From assembly GCF_030010415.1 (NCBI RefSeq), contig NZ_JASCSA010000012.1: a stretch of DNA of 64,000 bases. One strand, written 5' to 3'. A program made the position numbers and the translations under genes. A model generated the notes under the pieces. That model saw nothing but the letters and a program-made list of their open reading frames with translations. It was not told where the DNA came from and made no database searches. Numbering within the stretch: position 1 is the first letter of the stretch; each line of letters opens with the position of its first letter. Of the stretch, positions 26,245 through 35,450 are shown piece after piece. The DNA is from Cobetia amphilecti (lineage in GTDB: Bacteria > Pseudomonadota > Gammaproteobacteria > Pseudomonadales > Halomonadaceae).

Positions 26245-28626
26245 TCAGGAGAACAGATAGCCCTCTGCGAGGAGGCTGTCCCGCGTCGGTACACTCAAGG
26301 AGCGCAATGTGGCGACATGCTGGTGTACCTCGGGCAGGTCCTCGCTGATCACGGCCTCCTCCAGCGCCTTGGCGCCACTGGCTATGCCGCTGCACCCCAG
26401 CGAGGCTGACGCCCCCTTCAGGGAATGCGCCTCGCGCTTGAGCTCGGTGAGGTCCATCTGCTTCAGCAAGGACACCATCACGTCGAGGCGCCCTTCGAGT
26501 CGCGTCAGATAATTGCTCAGCAGTCGTGAATAGGCCTCGCCACTCAGGGTCGTGAGCAGCTCCTGACAGGTCGCATGTTGCAGCAAGGAAGGCGCGGCAT
26601 CGGGCAGAGCGCGCGCGCCTGAGTCGTCAGTTGCCACATCTAACGCCGGGGCAGCGTCGATCTGCGCGTCCTGATCTTCAACCGCTGACGAGCTGACGCC
26701 ATCATCGTCTGGTGCCTGCGTGACGGTAGTCCGCTCGTCAGCCGAGCCCTCTGGCTTTTCTGGCTCGAGCGCCTTCTGCTGTGAATCAGAGACCTGGACC
26801 AGATACTGTTGCAGCACCCGATGCAGATCATCACGCGTGAAGGGTTTGTGCAGCACCCCCTGCATGCCAGCCTCGATGCAGCGGCGGGCATCCTCCTGCA
26901 TCACGTTGGCGGTCATCGCGATGATCGGCAGACGAGCGCTGGCGGGTTGCTCGGACTCGTGCTGACGCCAGCGACGTGTCGTCTCGACGCCATCCAGTAC
27001 CGGCATCTGCATGTCCATGAATACCAGATCGACATCGTTGCCAGCCTGCGCCAGCCATTCGAGTGCCTGCTCACCGTCTTCCACCACCGTGACCTGCTGC
27101 CCCAGATACTCGAGCATGGCCCGCGCCAGTGACTGATTTACCTCGTTGTCTTCCACCACCAGCACGCTTGCGTGGGGCAAGGGCGTGTCTCCCACCGCCT
27201 GCTGCGGGCAAGCCTCGGCGGCGGTCAATACCGGCAGCGGCACGCGGCACCAGAAGCGGCTGCCGAGCCCGAGATGACTCTCGACGCCGACCTCGCCGCC
27301 CATCGCCTCCACCAGTCGCTTGCAGATGGCAAGCCCGAGCCCGGTGCCTTCATGACGACGCGCAATCGAGGTATCCACCTGGGTGAAGGGGGCAAACAAC
27401 TGACTCACCTGGTCGGCGGCGATCCCGCAACCGCTGTCGTGAACCTCGAAATGAAGCATCTCGCCGTCTTCCAGTGATGCCCTCAGCCGGATGGTGCCCT
27501 GGGGACAGAACTTGAAGGCGTTGTTGAGCAGGTTGGTCAGTACCTGACGCAGGCGATTGACGTCCCCCTTGACCCAGACGGGCAGGTCATCGGCACGTTC
27601 TTCGAGGAAGATGCGCGAGCATCCCTTGCCGGCACTGCCTGTCTGGCGATGGTAATGCGCGGCCAGGGAATCGAGGAATTCGGGCAACGAGAAGCAGCGC
27701 TGATCCAGCTCCAGCTTGCCGGCTTCGATCTTGGAATAATCCAGCACATCATTGATGACGGCCTGCAGGCTCTCGGCACTCTGGCGCAGCATCGTCAGGT
27801 ATTGCTGGCCACGCCGGGTCGAGACTTCCTCGCCGATGAGGTCCGAGACGCCGACCATGCCATTGAGCGGGGTGCGAATCTCATGGCTCATGATCGCCAT
27901 GAATTCCGACTTGGCACGACTGGCCGCCTGCGCCAGCTGCACCATGCCATCCAGCTCCTGGGTGCGCTCCTCCAGCTTGCGGGTCTTGTAGGCCCGTCCA
28001 CGACTCTCGACGATCAGCGCGACCACCAGCACGATGCCGCTCAGGGTCATCAGCAGCACCAGCGACAGTGCGAGGGCATACAGGTTGAGGAGCTCCGAGC
28101 GCTCCTTGGTGCGCTGGATAGCGGCCTCGGCATTGATGTTGAGCAGCAGCTCGCCGGTCTGCTCCTGAAGCGAGGCAAGCCGGCTGAGTATCTGCACATA
28201 GAGGGACGCATCACGCTCCTGACGACTCGCCAGGTCCATGATGGCGCTGTCCAGCACCTCGATTCTGGGCAGCATGGCCATCAGCTGGGCATGCAGGTCG
28301 GGCATCCCCGCCAGCATGCTGCCCAGTTGGCCGCTCTGCAGCAGCTGCACCCGGCTATAGAGGATGTCGAGCCGCAACAGCAGCTCGCTGTCATCCATCA
28401 AGGCGGGCGGCGTCGGGGTCTTCTGCTCCTCGGCCACCACCATGCGCAGCTCGCGCACTTCCCTGTCGAACTGATAGACCGCCCAGATCAGATTCTCACG
28501 CAGCTTGTGCTCGAGTGCCTGCTGACGCTGATAGACCAGAACGCCAGTCACCAATGCCGAGACGAAGAACAACGTCGCGGCAATGGCGATGGCGGTTCTG
28601 AAATGCAGAGAACGGAGTGGATTCAT
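26245..28626 (-). CDS. hybrid sensor histidine kinase with receiver and HPt domains
   Basis: A 793-residue inner-membrane phosphorelay kinase. Two membrane helices (about 11-31 and 182-205) bracket a periplasmic sensing region of about 150 residues, rich in helices. The cytosolic part has a dimerisation/phosphoacceptor domain with His248 in MSHEIRTPLNG, a HATPase domain (NLLNNAFKF, DSGCGI, GTGLGLAICKRL), a receiver with Asp538 in FMDMQMPVLDG, an acidic linker, and a C-terminal HPt domain with His734 in AHSLKGASASLG. The gene for a periplasmic SUOX-fold protein is 48 bases upstream on the same strand, and an OmpR-type regulator is divergent, so the three probably form one signalling unit. Confidence 0.93.
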   Translation of the reverse strand: MNPLRSLHFRTAIAIAATLFFVSALVTGVLVYQRQQALEHKLRENLIWAVYQFDREVRELRMVVAEEQKTPTPPALMDDSELLLRLDILYSRVQLLQSGQLGSMLAGMPDLHAQLMAMLPRIEVLDSAIMDLASRQERDASLYVQILSRLASLQEQTGELLLNINAEAAIQRTKERSELLNLYALALSLVLLMTLSGIVLVVALIVESRGRAYKTRKLEERTQELDGMVQLAQAASRAKSEFMAIMSHEIRTPLNGMVGVSDLIGEEVSTRRGQQYLTMLRQSAESLQAVINDVLDYSKIEAGKLELDQRCFSLPEFLDSLAAHYHRQTGSAGKGCSRIFLEERADDLPVWVKGDVNRLRQVLTNLLNNAFKFCPQGTIRLRASLEDGEMLHFEVHDSGCGIAADQVSQLFAPFTQVDTSIARRHEGTGLGLAICKRLVEAMGGEVGVESHLGLGSRFWCRVPLPVLTAAEACPQQAVGDTPLPHASVLVVEDNEVNQSLARAMLEYLGQQVTVVEDGEQALEWLAQAGNDVDLVFMDMQMPVLDGVETTRRWRQHESEQPASARLPIIAMTANVMQEDARRCIEAGMQGVLHKPFTRDDLHRVLQQYLVQVSDSQQKALEPEKPEGSADERTTVTQAPDDDGVSSSAVEDQDAQIDAAPALDVATDDSGARALPDAAPSLLQHATCQELLTTLSGEAYSRLLSNYLTRLEGRLDVMVSLLKQMDLTELKREAHSLKGASASLGCSGIASGAKALEEAVISEDLPEVHQHVATLRSLSVPTRDSLLAEGYLFS

Positions 28627-28674
28627 GCACGAGCATCCTGGCAGCGCTCATGAAACGGAGCAGAAGAGGCGGGT

Positions 28675-29214
28675 TCAGCGTTCGATGTCGATTCGCTTCA
28701 CCTGCCAGACAGAGCGGGTCATGATTTCCTCGTTGAGGAGATCCGGCTGCTCACTGAAGGGGTAGATGATGAAGATGGGGCCATTGTCGCGTACACGCAG
28801 TCGCTTGCCATCGACTTCCATGGCCAGTATCACCGGATGATCGAAATAGTCCTGCACCGGCGCGGTGGCGGCGTAGTCGTTGAGCGCCACGATACGCATG
28901 GTGCCATCCTCGACGCCTACCGCCTCCATCAGCGCCGAACCGAGCGGACCGCTGAAGCTCACTTCGCCGTCATGCCAGGGGGTGGTGGTCACGGTTTCCC
29001 GTTGCGTCAGCGCCATGAGCATGGCGCGGTCGAAATGTGCCTCGCCTCCGGCGTTGGCATGGGCGACATCCCCGGTGACGCGCAGCACCACCGGCCCCTG
29101 CGGTGCCTCCAGGGCCATGGCGAAGGGGCAAAACGCCAGTATCAGCAACAGAAGCCAGTGGCGCATGCGGGGTAACGCCGTGGTGAGACATCGCAGGAGA
29201 ATGAGAAGCGGCAT
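28675..29214 (-). CDS. periplasmic molybdopterin-oxidoreductase-fold (SUOX-like) protein
   Basis: A 179-residue secreted protein of the family often annotated as molybdopterin-dependent oxidoreductase and found beside histidine kinases. A signal peptide spans about residues 1-35 (HWLLLLILAFCPFAMA). The mature part contains family patterns TPWHDGEVSFSGPLGSALMEAVG, RIVALNDYAA, VRDNGPIFIIYPF and RSVWQVKRI. It contains no cysteine, so the cysteine that ligates molybdenum in true SUOX enzymes is absent. I infer a sensory or accessory partner for the adjacent kinase rather than an enzyme. CTGGAG precedes the chosen start; ATG 29166 gives a shorter signal peptide but has no ribosome-binding site. 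Confidence 0.85.
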   Translation of the reverse strand: MPLLILLRCLTTALPRMRHWLLLLILAFCPFAMALEAPQGPVVLRVTGDVAHANAGGEAHFDRAMLMALTQRETVTTTPWHDGEVSFSGPLGSALMEAVGVEDGTMRIVALNDYAATAPVQDYFDHPVILAMEVDGKRLRVRDNGPIFIIYPFSEQPDLLNEEIMTRSVWQVKRIDIER

Positions 29215-29340
29215 GGGAAGACTCCAGGGGTCATGGACAACCATGGATGACGGCCGGAGGTTCACCGTCTCGTTTCATCCTCGCCATTCACGGGTCAGCA
29301 GCGGCACCGCGCCATGAAGCAGCGAGAGGGGATGAACACG

Positions 29341-29369
29341 AGTATATGTCGCCATCGTCCTGCCAAACG
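29341..29369 (-). promoter_or_regulatory. candidate promoter for the SUOX-fold/kinase operon
   Basis: On the minus strand TATACT (29341-29346) is a good -10. Only a weak -35 lies 16-17 bases upstream. It sits in the 228-base divergent region between this operon and the OmpR-type regulator gene. Confidence 0.35.
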
Positions 29370-29442
29370 TGAACCATTGTGACGCGGTCTCACGCAAGAG
29401 ACGCGTAGACTGCTTGCGATACCCACGCGGGGAGACAGCGAC

Positions 29443-30159
29443 ATGCAAATCGGCATTCTGGAAGATGATCATGATCAACGTGATTACCTGACCCTGTGTC
29501 TCGAGGCCCAGGGACATGAGCTGGCAGGCTTCGAGCGCGCCAGCCAGTTGTTGCGCGCACTGCGCGAGCGCAGCTTCGACCTGCTGATCATCGACTGGCA
29601 ACTGCCGGATGCCTGCGGCATGGAGCTGACGCGCACACTGCGCAGCGAGCACGGCTGGCGAGGGCTGATCCTGTTTATCACCGCAAGCCAGGGGGAGGAG
29701 GATGTCGTGCATGCGCTTCAGCACGGCGCCGATGACTTTCTGGCCAAGCCGATCCGCCCTGCCGAGCTCACGGCGCGTGTGGAAGCGCTGGGCAGGCGCT
29801 TCGTCACCTCCGACACCAATTACCTGCAGCCCAAGGTGGCCATCAGCGATCAATATCGGATCGAGCCGGATGAACACACCATCTGGTGCGGCGCGGAGCC
29901 GGTCGCCCTGACCCAGCGTGAATATCAGCTGGCCTCCCTGCTGTTGCGCCACGTCGGAGAGCTTTACTCACGCGCCTACCTGCTGGAGATGATCTGGGGG
30001 GTCAACGGGGACATCTCGACCCGTACGGTCGACACCCACGTCAGCCGCCTGCGGCGCAAGCTGGGACTGAACGGCAGCCGTGGGCTCAGACTGAAAAGCG
30101 TCTATCAGTACGGATATCGGCTCGAATCCTGTGCCACGGCCCCCGTCAAGAGCAGCTGA
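29443..30159 (+). CDS. OmpR-family response regulator
   Basis: A 238-residue transcription factor. The receiver domain has acidic LEDD at 6-9, phosphoacceptor Asp51 in LLIIDWQLPD and Lys in FLAKPIRP. The C-terminal winged helix (about 135-228) ends with the typical RTVDTHVSRLRRKLG and SVYQYGYRLE. GGGGAG precedes the ATG. It is divergent from the SUOX-fold/hybrid-kinase operon; it is the likely phosphorelay output through the kinase HPt domain. Target genes cannot be told from this window. Confidence 0.92.
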   Translation: MQIGILEDDHDQRDYLTLCLEAQGHELAGFERASQLLRALRERSFDLLIIDWQLPDACGMELTRTLRSEHGWRGLILFITASQGEEDVVHALQHGADDFLAKPIRPAELTARVEALGRRFVTSDTNYLQPKVAISDQYRIEPDEHTIWCGAEPVALTQREYQLASLLLRHVGELYSRAYLLEMIWGVNGDISTRTVDTHVSRLRRKLGLNGSRGLRLKSVYQYGYRLESCATAPVKSS

Positions 30160-30202
30160 GCGCCAACAGCGAGGCGTGAGCACGCTGGATCATGGCCTAC
30201 CA

Positions 30203-30242
30203 AAAAGGCGCGGGGGACTCTGTCGAGTCCCCCGCGCCTTTT
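30203..30242. terminator. bidirectional terminator, response regulator / aroE
   Basis: AAAAGGCGCGGGGGACTC pairs perfectly with GAGTCCCCCGCGCCTTTT around TGTC: an 18-bp stem with A and T tracts included, serving convergent genes. Confidence 0.88.
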
Positions 30243-30351
30243 CATCGTCTGTCGTCTGACTGGCCGGCTAGCTGGTCATCTGGCTGATCGTCTTGCTGGC
30301 CGTCTGGATGACCACCTGAATCGACGTGCATGCCCGGCAAGCTCACGCGGA

Positions 30352-31182
30352 TCATCCCTCCGCCAGCATCCTGCGCAACATGTCCGCCACGGGCCCTGTC
30401 TCCGGGCGCTTGTGACGCCACAGGAAGTAGGACTCGGCCGCCTGCTCCACCAGCATGCCGAGACCATCCTCGACCCGCGCGCCGCGCTCGCTGGCCCAGC
30501 GCATGAAGACGGTCGGCTCGGCGGCATACATCATGTCGTAGGCGAGCGCCTGCGGAGAGAACAGCGAATCCGGCAACGGCGGCAGCTCGCCGCCCAGCGA
30601 TGCGCTGGTGCCATTGATGACCAGATCGAACTCACCCTCGATGGCCGCATAGCTGCCACCGGACAGCAGGCAGCCTTGCCCCGTCAGGTCGGCGAAGTCC
30701 TCGGCCAGCGCACTGGCCTTGGCGGCGGTGCGATTGGCGATCACCAATGCCGCCGGCTGCTTGGCCAGCAGAGGCTCCAGCACACCACGCACGGCGCCAC
30801 CCGCGCCGAGAATCAGGATGCGCGCGCCCTTGAGCGGCGCCTCGAGACGCTCGAGATCACGGGTCAGGCCGACACCATCGGTGGTATCGCCATACAGCTG
30901 ACCGGTCTTGCCGAGCATCAGCGTATTGACGGCGCCGGCGCGACGGGCACGCGGGCTCAGCACATCGACCAGCCGGAAGGCCTGCTCCTTGAAGGGCATG
31001 GTGACATTCGCCCCCTGGCCACCTTCGGCGACGAACTCGGCCCAACCGGCCGCGAAGTCATCGACCGGCGCCAGTCGCGCTTCGTAGCTCAGCGAGTCCT
31101 TGAGCTGCTCAGCGAAGGAGCGATGAATCAACGGGGATTTCGAGTGGGCAATCGGGTTGCCGAATACAGCGTAACGGGACAT
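30352..31182 (-). CDS. aroE: shikimate dehydrogenase AroE
   Basis: NADP-dependent reduction of 3-dehydroshikimate to shikimate. The 276-residue product has the substrate-binding YAVFGNPIAHSKSPLIH, NVTMPFKEQAF with the catalytic lysine, GAVNTL, the dinucleotide-binding ILILGAGGAVRGVLEPLL, ANRT and a C-terminal DGLGMLVEQAAESYFLW. GGAG precedes the ATG. hemF lies 46 bases upstream on the same strand and tsaC before that: the tsaC-hemF-aroE order known from pseudomonads. Confidence 0.96.
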   Translation of the reverse strand: MSRYAVFGNPIAHSKSPLIHRSFAEQLKDSLSYEARLAPVDDFAAGWAEFVAEGGQGANVTMPFKEQAFRLVDVLSPRARRAGAVNTLMLGKTGQLYGDTTDGVGLTRDLERLEAPLKGARILILGAGGAVRGVLEPLLAKQPAALVIANRTAAKASALAEDFADLTGQGCLLSGGSYAAIEGEFDLVINGTSASLGGELPPLPDSLFSPQALAYDMMYAAEPTVFMRWASERGARVEDGLGMLVEQAAESYFLWRHKRPETGPVADMLRRMLAEG

Positions 31183-31228
31183 CAGGACTCCGGGACAATC
31201 ACAGAAAAGCGTCAGGTCAATGCGGCGA

Positions 31229-32149
31229 TCAGGCCTCTTCGCCCAGCCAGTCGCGGGCATGCAGGAAGTCACGATACAGCACGGCTTCGGCACTGCCTTC
31301 CTCGGGCTCGTAGCCGTACTCCCAGTGCACCACCGGCGGCATCGACATCAGAATCGACTCGGTACGTCCGCCACTCTGCAGGCCAAACAGCGTGCCGCGG
31401 TCCCAGACCAGATTGAACTCCACGTAGCGCCCGCGACGATAGAGCTGGAAGTTGCGTTCACGCTCGCCATAGGCCGTGTCGCGGCGGCGCTCGACGATGG
31501 GCAGATAGGCTTCAAGGAAGCTGTCGCCGACGGATTGCTGGAAGGCGAAGCAGCGCTCGAAGCCCCACTCGTTGAGGTCATCGAAGAACAGGCCACCCAC
31601 GCCCCGCGTCTCGTCGCGGTGCTTGAGGTAGAAGTACTCGTCACACCAGGCCTTGTAGCGCGGATAGACATCACTGCCGAAGGCGATGCAGGCATCGTAG
31701 GCCGTCTGGTGCCAGTGACGCGCGTCTTCTTCATGCGGGTAGAACGGCGTCAGATCGTAGCCGCCCCCGAACCACCATACCGGCGCCTCGCCCTCCTTCT
31801 CGGCGATGAAGAAGCGCACATTGCCATGGCTGGTCGGCACGTGCGGGTTGTGCGGATGCAGCACCCAGCTGACCCCGACGGCGTGGAAGCTGCGACCGGC
31901 CAGCTCCGGACGTACCGCCGTCGCGGAAGCCGGCAATTCATGCCCGAAGACATGCGAGAAGTTGACGCCACCCTTCTCGAACACGCCGCCATTCTCGATG
32001 ACCCGTGAGCGACCACCGCCACCCTCGGCACGCTCCCAGCTGTCTTCACGGAAACTTGCCTGGCCATCGCAGGCTTGCAGCGCCTCGCACAGGCGGTCTT
32101 GCAGATCGAGCAGGTAGACCTTGACGTCTTCGAGATTGGCGTGGGCCAC
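31229..32149 (-). CDS. hemF: oxygen-dependent coproporphyrinogen-III oxidase HemF
   Basis: Aerobic oxidative decarboxylation of coproporphyrinogen III to protoporphyrinogen IX in haem synthesis. The 306-residue product shows GGGGRSRVIENGGVFEKGGVNFSHV, GVSWVLHPHNPHVPTSHGNVRFF, WWFGGGYDLTPFYP, the VGGLFFDDLNEWGF block and LYRRGRYVEFNLVWDRGTLFGL. Translation starts at GTG; GGAGG lies directly upstream at proper spacing. Confidence 0.97.
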   Translation of the reverse strand: MAHANLEDVKVYLLDLQDRLCEALQACDGQASFREDSWERAEGGGGRSRVIENGGVFEKGGVNFSHVFGHELPASATAVRPELAGRSFHAVGVSWVLHPHNPHVPTSHGNVRFFIAEKEGEAPVWWFGGGYDLTPFYPHEEDARHWHQTAYDACIAFGSDVYPRYKAWCDEYFYLKHRDETRGVGGLFFDDLNEWGFERCFAFQQSVGDSFLEAYLPIVERRRDTAYGERERNFQLYRRGRYVEFNLVWDRGTLFGLQSGGRTESILMSMPPVVHWEYGYEPEEGSAEAVLYRDFLHARDWLGEEA

Positions 32150-32328
32150 GATGCCTCCGGTAGAACGGGAATGAATGATGACGGGGCGACACCCGTCGTT
32201 GGCCGCTGCTGGCGGTGAACTGCCAGCTTACCGCGACACGCTGCGCTCGGCAGGTCGGAAAATGCGCCACCTGGGCGCCTGGATGACGCGGCACTGATCT
32301 GGATCAACTCGAGGGGCGATCCTGCTGC

Positions 32329-32910
32329 TCAGGCGCGCAGTACCTTGCCGGTCGCGAGATCACGAATGGTGCTGGGACGCGGGTTGCCGCCGAGTGGCCC
32401 TTCGAGGATCACGTCATTGACCAGCGCGTCGCCGAAGGCGTCACGCACCTCGTCTGCGCTCATGGCAGGCGATTCGCCTGCACGGTTGGCCGAGGTCGAC
32501 ACCAGCGGTCCGCCGAAGGCAGCGCACAATGCCTGGACCAGCGGATGATCGGTCACGCGCACGGCCAGGCTGACGTGTTCACCGCGCAGCAAGGGGTGCG
32601 CACGGCCATTGTCAGGCACCAGCCAGGTATAGGGTCCCGGCCAGCTGGCCAGCAGCTGCTCACGCTGCTCGACGGTGACCCCCGCCAACCAGGGTTCCAG
32701 CTGGGCGATATCACCGGCGATCAGGATCAGGCCCTTGGCGGCGTCGCGGGACTTGAGCTTGATCAGCCGAGCCAGGGCCTCACCATCGTCGGGATCACAC
32801 CCCAGCCCCCAGACGGCCTCGGTGGGATAGGCAACGATGCCCCCATTGCGAAGACAGGCAGCGGCGCCGTCGAGGGCACGCTGATCCAGCGAAACATCAC
32901 TGACATTCAT
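32329..32910 (-). CDS. tsaC: threonylcarbamoyl-AMP synthase TsaC
   Basis: Makes threonylcarbamoyl-AMP from threonine, bicarbonate and ATP for the t6A37 tRNA modification. The 193-residue YrdC-domain protein has GGIVAYPTEAVWGLGCDP, KSRDAAKGLILIA, WPGPYTWLVP, SLAVRVTDHP and GPLVSTSANRAGESPA. It is of the short TsaC rather than the two-domain Sua5 type. The ribosome-binding site (GGAG) is about 12 bases upstream, slightly far. Confidence 0.95.
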   Translation of the reverse strand: MNVSDVSLDQRALDGAAACLRNGGIVAYPTEAVWGLGCDPDDGEALARLIKLKSRDAAKGLILIAGDIAQLEPWLAGVTVEQREQLLASWPGPYTWLVPDNGRAHPLLRGEHVSLAVRVTDHPLVQALCAAFGGPLVSTSANRAGESPAMSADEVRDAFGDALVNDVILEGPLGGNPRPSTIRDLATGKVLRA

Positions 32911-33216
32911 GATCTGCTCGAACTCCTAGCTGCGGCAACACGATGGCGGCGATTCTAGCACGCTCACCGGCGCGAGACCGACGCTGCACATCGACGCAAC
33001 ACGGCGTCGCGCCGGGGTGGCATAGGCGCACCGCCCGGTTCACGGCATGATGAACGGGTCCATCACCCTCAGGGTATTGCGAAACTGACGCAAAGGCTTG
33101 TTTCAAAAGACTATCGAGGTCATTTGAACGCTTTGCTGGACAGCCTCCAGCGCCGGGCCTGATGGCGTTTCACCCCCACTTTGCCTCCCCCTTTTCTTCA
33201 GACAAGGATGTGATCC
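32911..33216. other. divergent intergenic region tsaC / acid phosphatase
   Basis: This 306-base stretch separates two divergent genes. The right part (33070-33135) is less GC-rich and is the likely promoter area, but I could not assign hexamers with confidence. No gene is supported. Confidence 0.5.
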
Positions 33217-34101
33217 ATGCGTCGCGCTTTCTCACTGACCACCTCAGCCGCTCTACTGCTGGCATTGGCAGGCTGTGCCAGCTCTGGCACCCAGACGCCG
33301 ACCGCGCCGGCGCCACGCCCTACCCCGCTGCAGGATGCCGCAGCACAGGCGCCCTTGAGCGACCAGGCGATGCTGGCGACCCTGTGGATACAGCGCAGCG
33401 CGGAGTTTCATGCCCTGTCACTGCAAGCCTTCAACGTGGCCCACGACCGCCTGAATCTGGCGCTGGCGCGTCGCCACGCGCAGGACAAGCCGCTGGCGGT
33501 GGTCGTCGATGTCGATGACACCGTGCTCGACACCACCAGCTACGGCGGCTGGGCACTGCGTGAAGGCCGTACCTACGACAGCCAGAGCTGGGCTGACTGG
33601 GTGGATGATGCCGTCTCCACGGCTTCACCGGGCGCCGTGGAGTTCCTCAACTACGCGCACGCCAGCGGCGTCGATGTCTACTACATCACCAACCGCAAGG
33701 CGGCCGGCAAGCAGGCCACCATCGCCAATCTCGCCGCGCTGGGCTTCCCGCAGGCCAATGCCGAGCACGTGATGCCGCGCACCGACAGCTCCGACAAGAC
33801 CGCGCGCCGCGCGCGGGTCACGCAGGAGCATGACATCGCGCTACTGATGGGCGATAACCTCGGCGATTTCGATCAGGCCTTCCAGCAGTCCACCACCCGC
33901 GCACGCAATGCCGAGGTCGCCCGCCAGGCGGATCAGTTCGGCCGTCGCTTCGTGCTGTTGCCCAACCCGACCTACGGCGAGTGGGAAGGCGTACTCTACG
34001 ATGGCAACTGGAGTTCCAGTGAGCGCGAGAAGCGCGCCATGCGTGATGCGGCGCTCAATGCCTGGCAGCCCGAGAGCGGCAAGGTCTGCCAGGGCAAATG
34101 A
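33217..34101 (+). CDS. HAD-family acid phosphatase, lipoprotein e(P4) type
   Basis: Outer-membrane lipoprotein phosphatase/5'-nucleotidase of the class C acid phosphatase group; Haemophilus e(P4) removes phosphate from NMN so that nicotinamide riboside can be taken up. The 294-residue product has a lipobox LALAGC near residue 20, catalytic VVVDVDDTVLDTTSYGGW (motif I), YYITNRK (motif II) and LLMGDNLGDF (motif IV). AAGGATG precedes the ATG. It lies on the plus strand between tsaC and dprA, which are on the minus strand and close together in pseudomonads. Substrate is inferred from family only. Confidence 0.92.
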   Translation: MRRAFSLTTSAALLLALAGCASSGTQTPTAPAPRPTPLQDAAAQAPLSDQAMLATLWIQRSAEFHALSLQAFNVAHDRLNLALARRHAQDKPLAVVVDVDDTVLDTTSYGGWALREGRTYDSQSWADWVDDAVSTASPGAVEFLNYAHASGVDVYYITNRKAAGKQATIANLAALGFPQANAEHVMPRTDSSDKTARRARVTQEHDIALLMGDNLGDFDQAFQQSTTRARNAEVARQADQFGRRFVLLPNPTYGEWEGVLYDGNWSSSEREKRAMRDAALNAWQPESGKVCQGK

Positions 34102-34110
34102 GTTCAGGTT

Positions 34111-34149
34111 GCCGGCCTCTCGGATCATCAATGCCAGGCCGGCGACTTT
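34111..34149. terminator. hairpin between acid phosphatase and dprA
   Basis: GCCGGCCT pairs with AGGCCGGC across a 17-base loop and is followed by GACTTTT. Convergent genes flank it; a weak terminator is likely. Confidence 0.4.
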
Positions 34150-34160
34150 TGCTCAGAACG

Positions 34161-35450
34161 TCAGAGTCGTTTCCAGCCGCCGGGAGCCTGCATGACTCGC
34201 CCCTCGAGCTCCAGTTCCAGCAACTGCATGCTCAGCTCGCTGACCGAGGTGCCGCTCAGCTCGACCAGCTTGTCCAGCGCCAGCGGCACGGCCCCCAGAA
34301 AGCACAATGGCGCCGCCTCCTGACTGACAGGCGGTGTGGCAGCGCTTGACGCTGGCGGCGCCAGGGACGGCAAGGGCAGTGATGTCGTGGGTGTCGCGAA
34401 GGTGGCGGAGGCTGTCGCTTGCCGAGCCGAAGTGGCTGAGCGAGAGGCCGCAGAGCCGGCAGCGGACTGCCTGGATGACGCCACCCGGGCCTGCGTTGAC
34501 GGCTGCTCGGTCGAGTGAGCCGGCAGCAGGTGCTCGAGCTCCGCCAGCATGTCATCGACATCGCGTACCAGCGTCGCCCCCTGACGGATCAACTCCAGAC
34601 AACCGCTGGCGGTGATGTCATCGATGCGTCCCGGCAGCGCGAACACCTCGCGATTCTGCTCCATCGCCAATCGGGCGCTGACCAGCGAGCCACTGCGCAA
34701 CGTGGCTTCGACCACCAGCACGCCAAGTGACAGGCCGGTGATCAGCCGATTGCGGCGCGGAAAATGACGCGCATGCGCGCCGGTGCCAGGCGGATGCTCC
34801 GAGAGCAGCAGACCGCCGCCCTCCAGCAGCCGCTGGCGAAGATGATGGTGCTGGGCGGGATAGACCACGTCGACCCCACAGCCAAGCACCGCCAGCGTCG
34901 AGGGGTTGGCCGCATAGTCGTGCGCGCCGAGACGCGCTGACGCCGCCAGGGCTCCCTGATGCGCTGCAGCATCGACCCCCAGCGCCAGCCCACTGGCGAC
35001 ACTCCAGCCACGTGAGACCAGCTCAGCCGCGAAGTCATGCGCATGCCGCAGGCCTGCCGGGCTCGCCTTGCGTGCGCCGACGATGGCCAGCATGGGCAAC
35101 TCAAGCAACGATTGGCGCCCCAGCGCCCAGAGCACCAACGGCGGGTCCGGCAGGGTATCGAGCATGGTTGGCCACTCGGGGTCCGCGGGGGTGAGCAGAT
35201 GATAGCCCTGTGCCGGCGCATGCCAGGCAAGGTCTGCCATCACCTGCTCATGGAGCGGCGAGGATTCGGGGCGCTCGCACCACAGGCGCAGCGGTGCCGC
35301 GAGGCGTGGCGGCAATACCGCCAGCCAGCCCTGCGGCCAGTCGGCCCGCTCACGCAGCTTGGCCGCGGTATGCGTGCCAAAACCCGGCAGGCGCGCCAGA
35401 AAGACGAAATCCGCCCGCGAGGGGCCGCGTTGTTCGACATCGATCGACAC
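34161..35450 (-). CDS. dprA: DNA-processing protein DprA
   Basis: Binds incoming single-stranded DNA during natural transformation and loads RecA. The 429-residue product has an N-terminal helical region, the Rossmann-like DprA core (ALGRQSLLELPMLAIVGARKASPAG, SGLALGVDAAAHQGAL, LAVLGCGVDVVYPAQH, GLLLSEHPPGT, FPRRNRLITGLSLGVLVVEA, VFALPGRID), a Ser/Ala-rich linker (about 325-375) and a C-terminal winged-helix domain. It starts at GTG with GGGAGG upstream. With pilW in the window, a competence/type IV pilus capacity is possible but not proven. Confidence 0.95.
   Translation of the reverse strand: MSIDVEQRGPSRADFVFLARLPGFGTHTAAKLRERADWPQGWLAVLPPRLAAPLRLWCERPESSPLHEQVMADLAWHAPAQGYHLLTPADPEWPTMLDTLPDPPLVLWALGRQSLLELPMLAIVGARKASPAGLRHAHDFAAELVSRGWSVASGLALGVDAAAHQGALAASARLGAHDYAANPSTLAVLGCGVDVVYPAQHHHLRQRLLEGGGLLLSEHPPGTGAHARHFPRRNRLITGLSLGVLVVEATLRSGSLVSARLAMEQNREVFALPGRIDDITASGCLELIRQGATLVRDVDDMLAELEHLLPAHSTEQPSTQARVASSRQSAAGSAASRSATSARQATASATFATPTTSLPLPSLAPPASSAATPPVSQEAAPLCFLGAVPLALDKLVELSGTSVSELSMQLLELELEGRVMQAPGGWKRL

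Noticed and set aside
33001..34101. Mobile element bringing in the acid phosphatase gene
   Set aside because: No transposase, terminal inverted repeats, target duplication or shift in base composition is visible around it.
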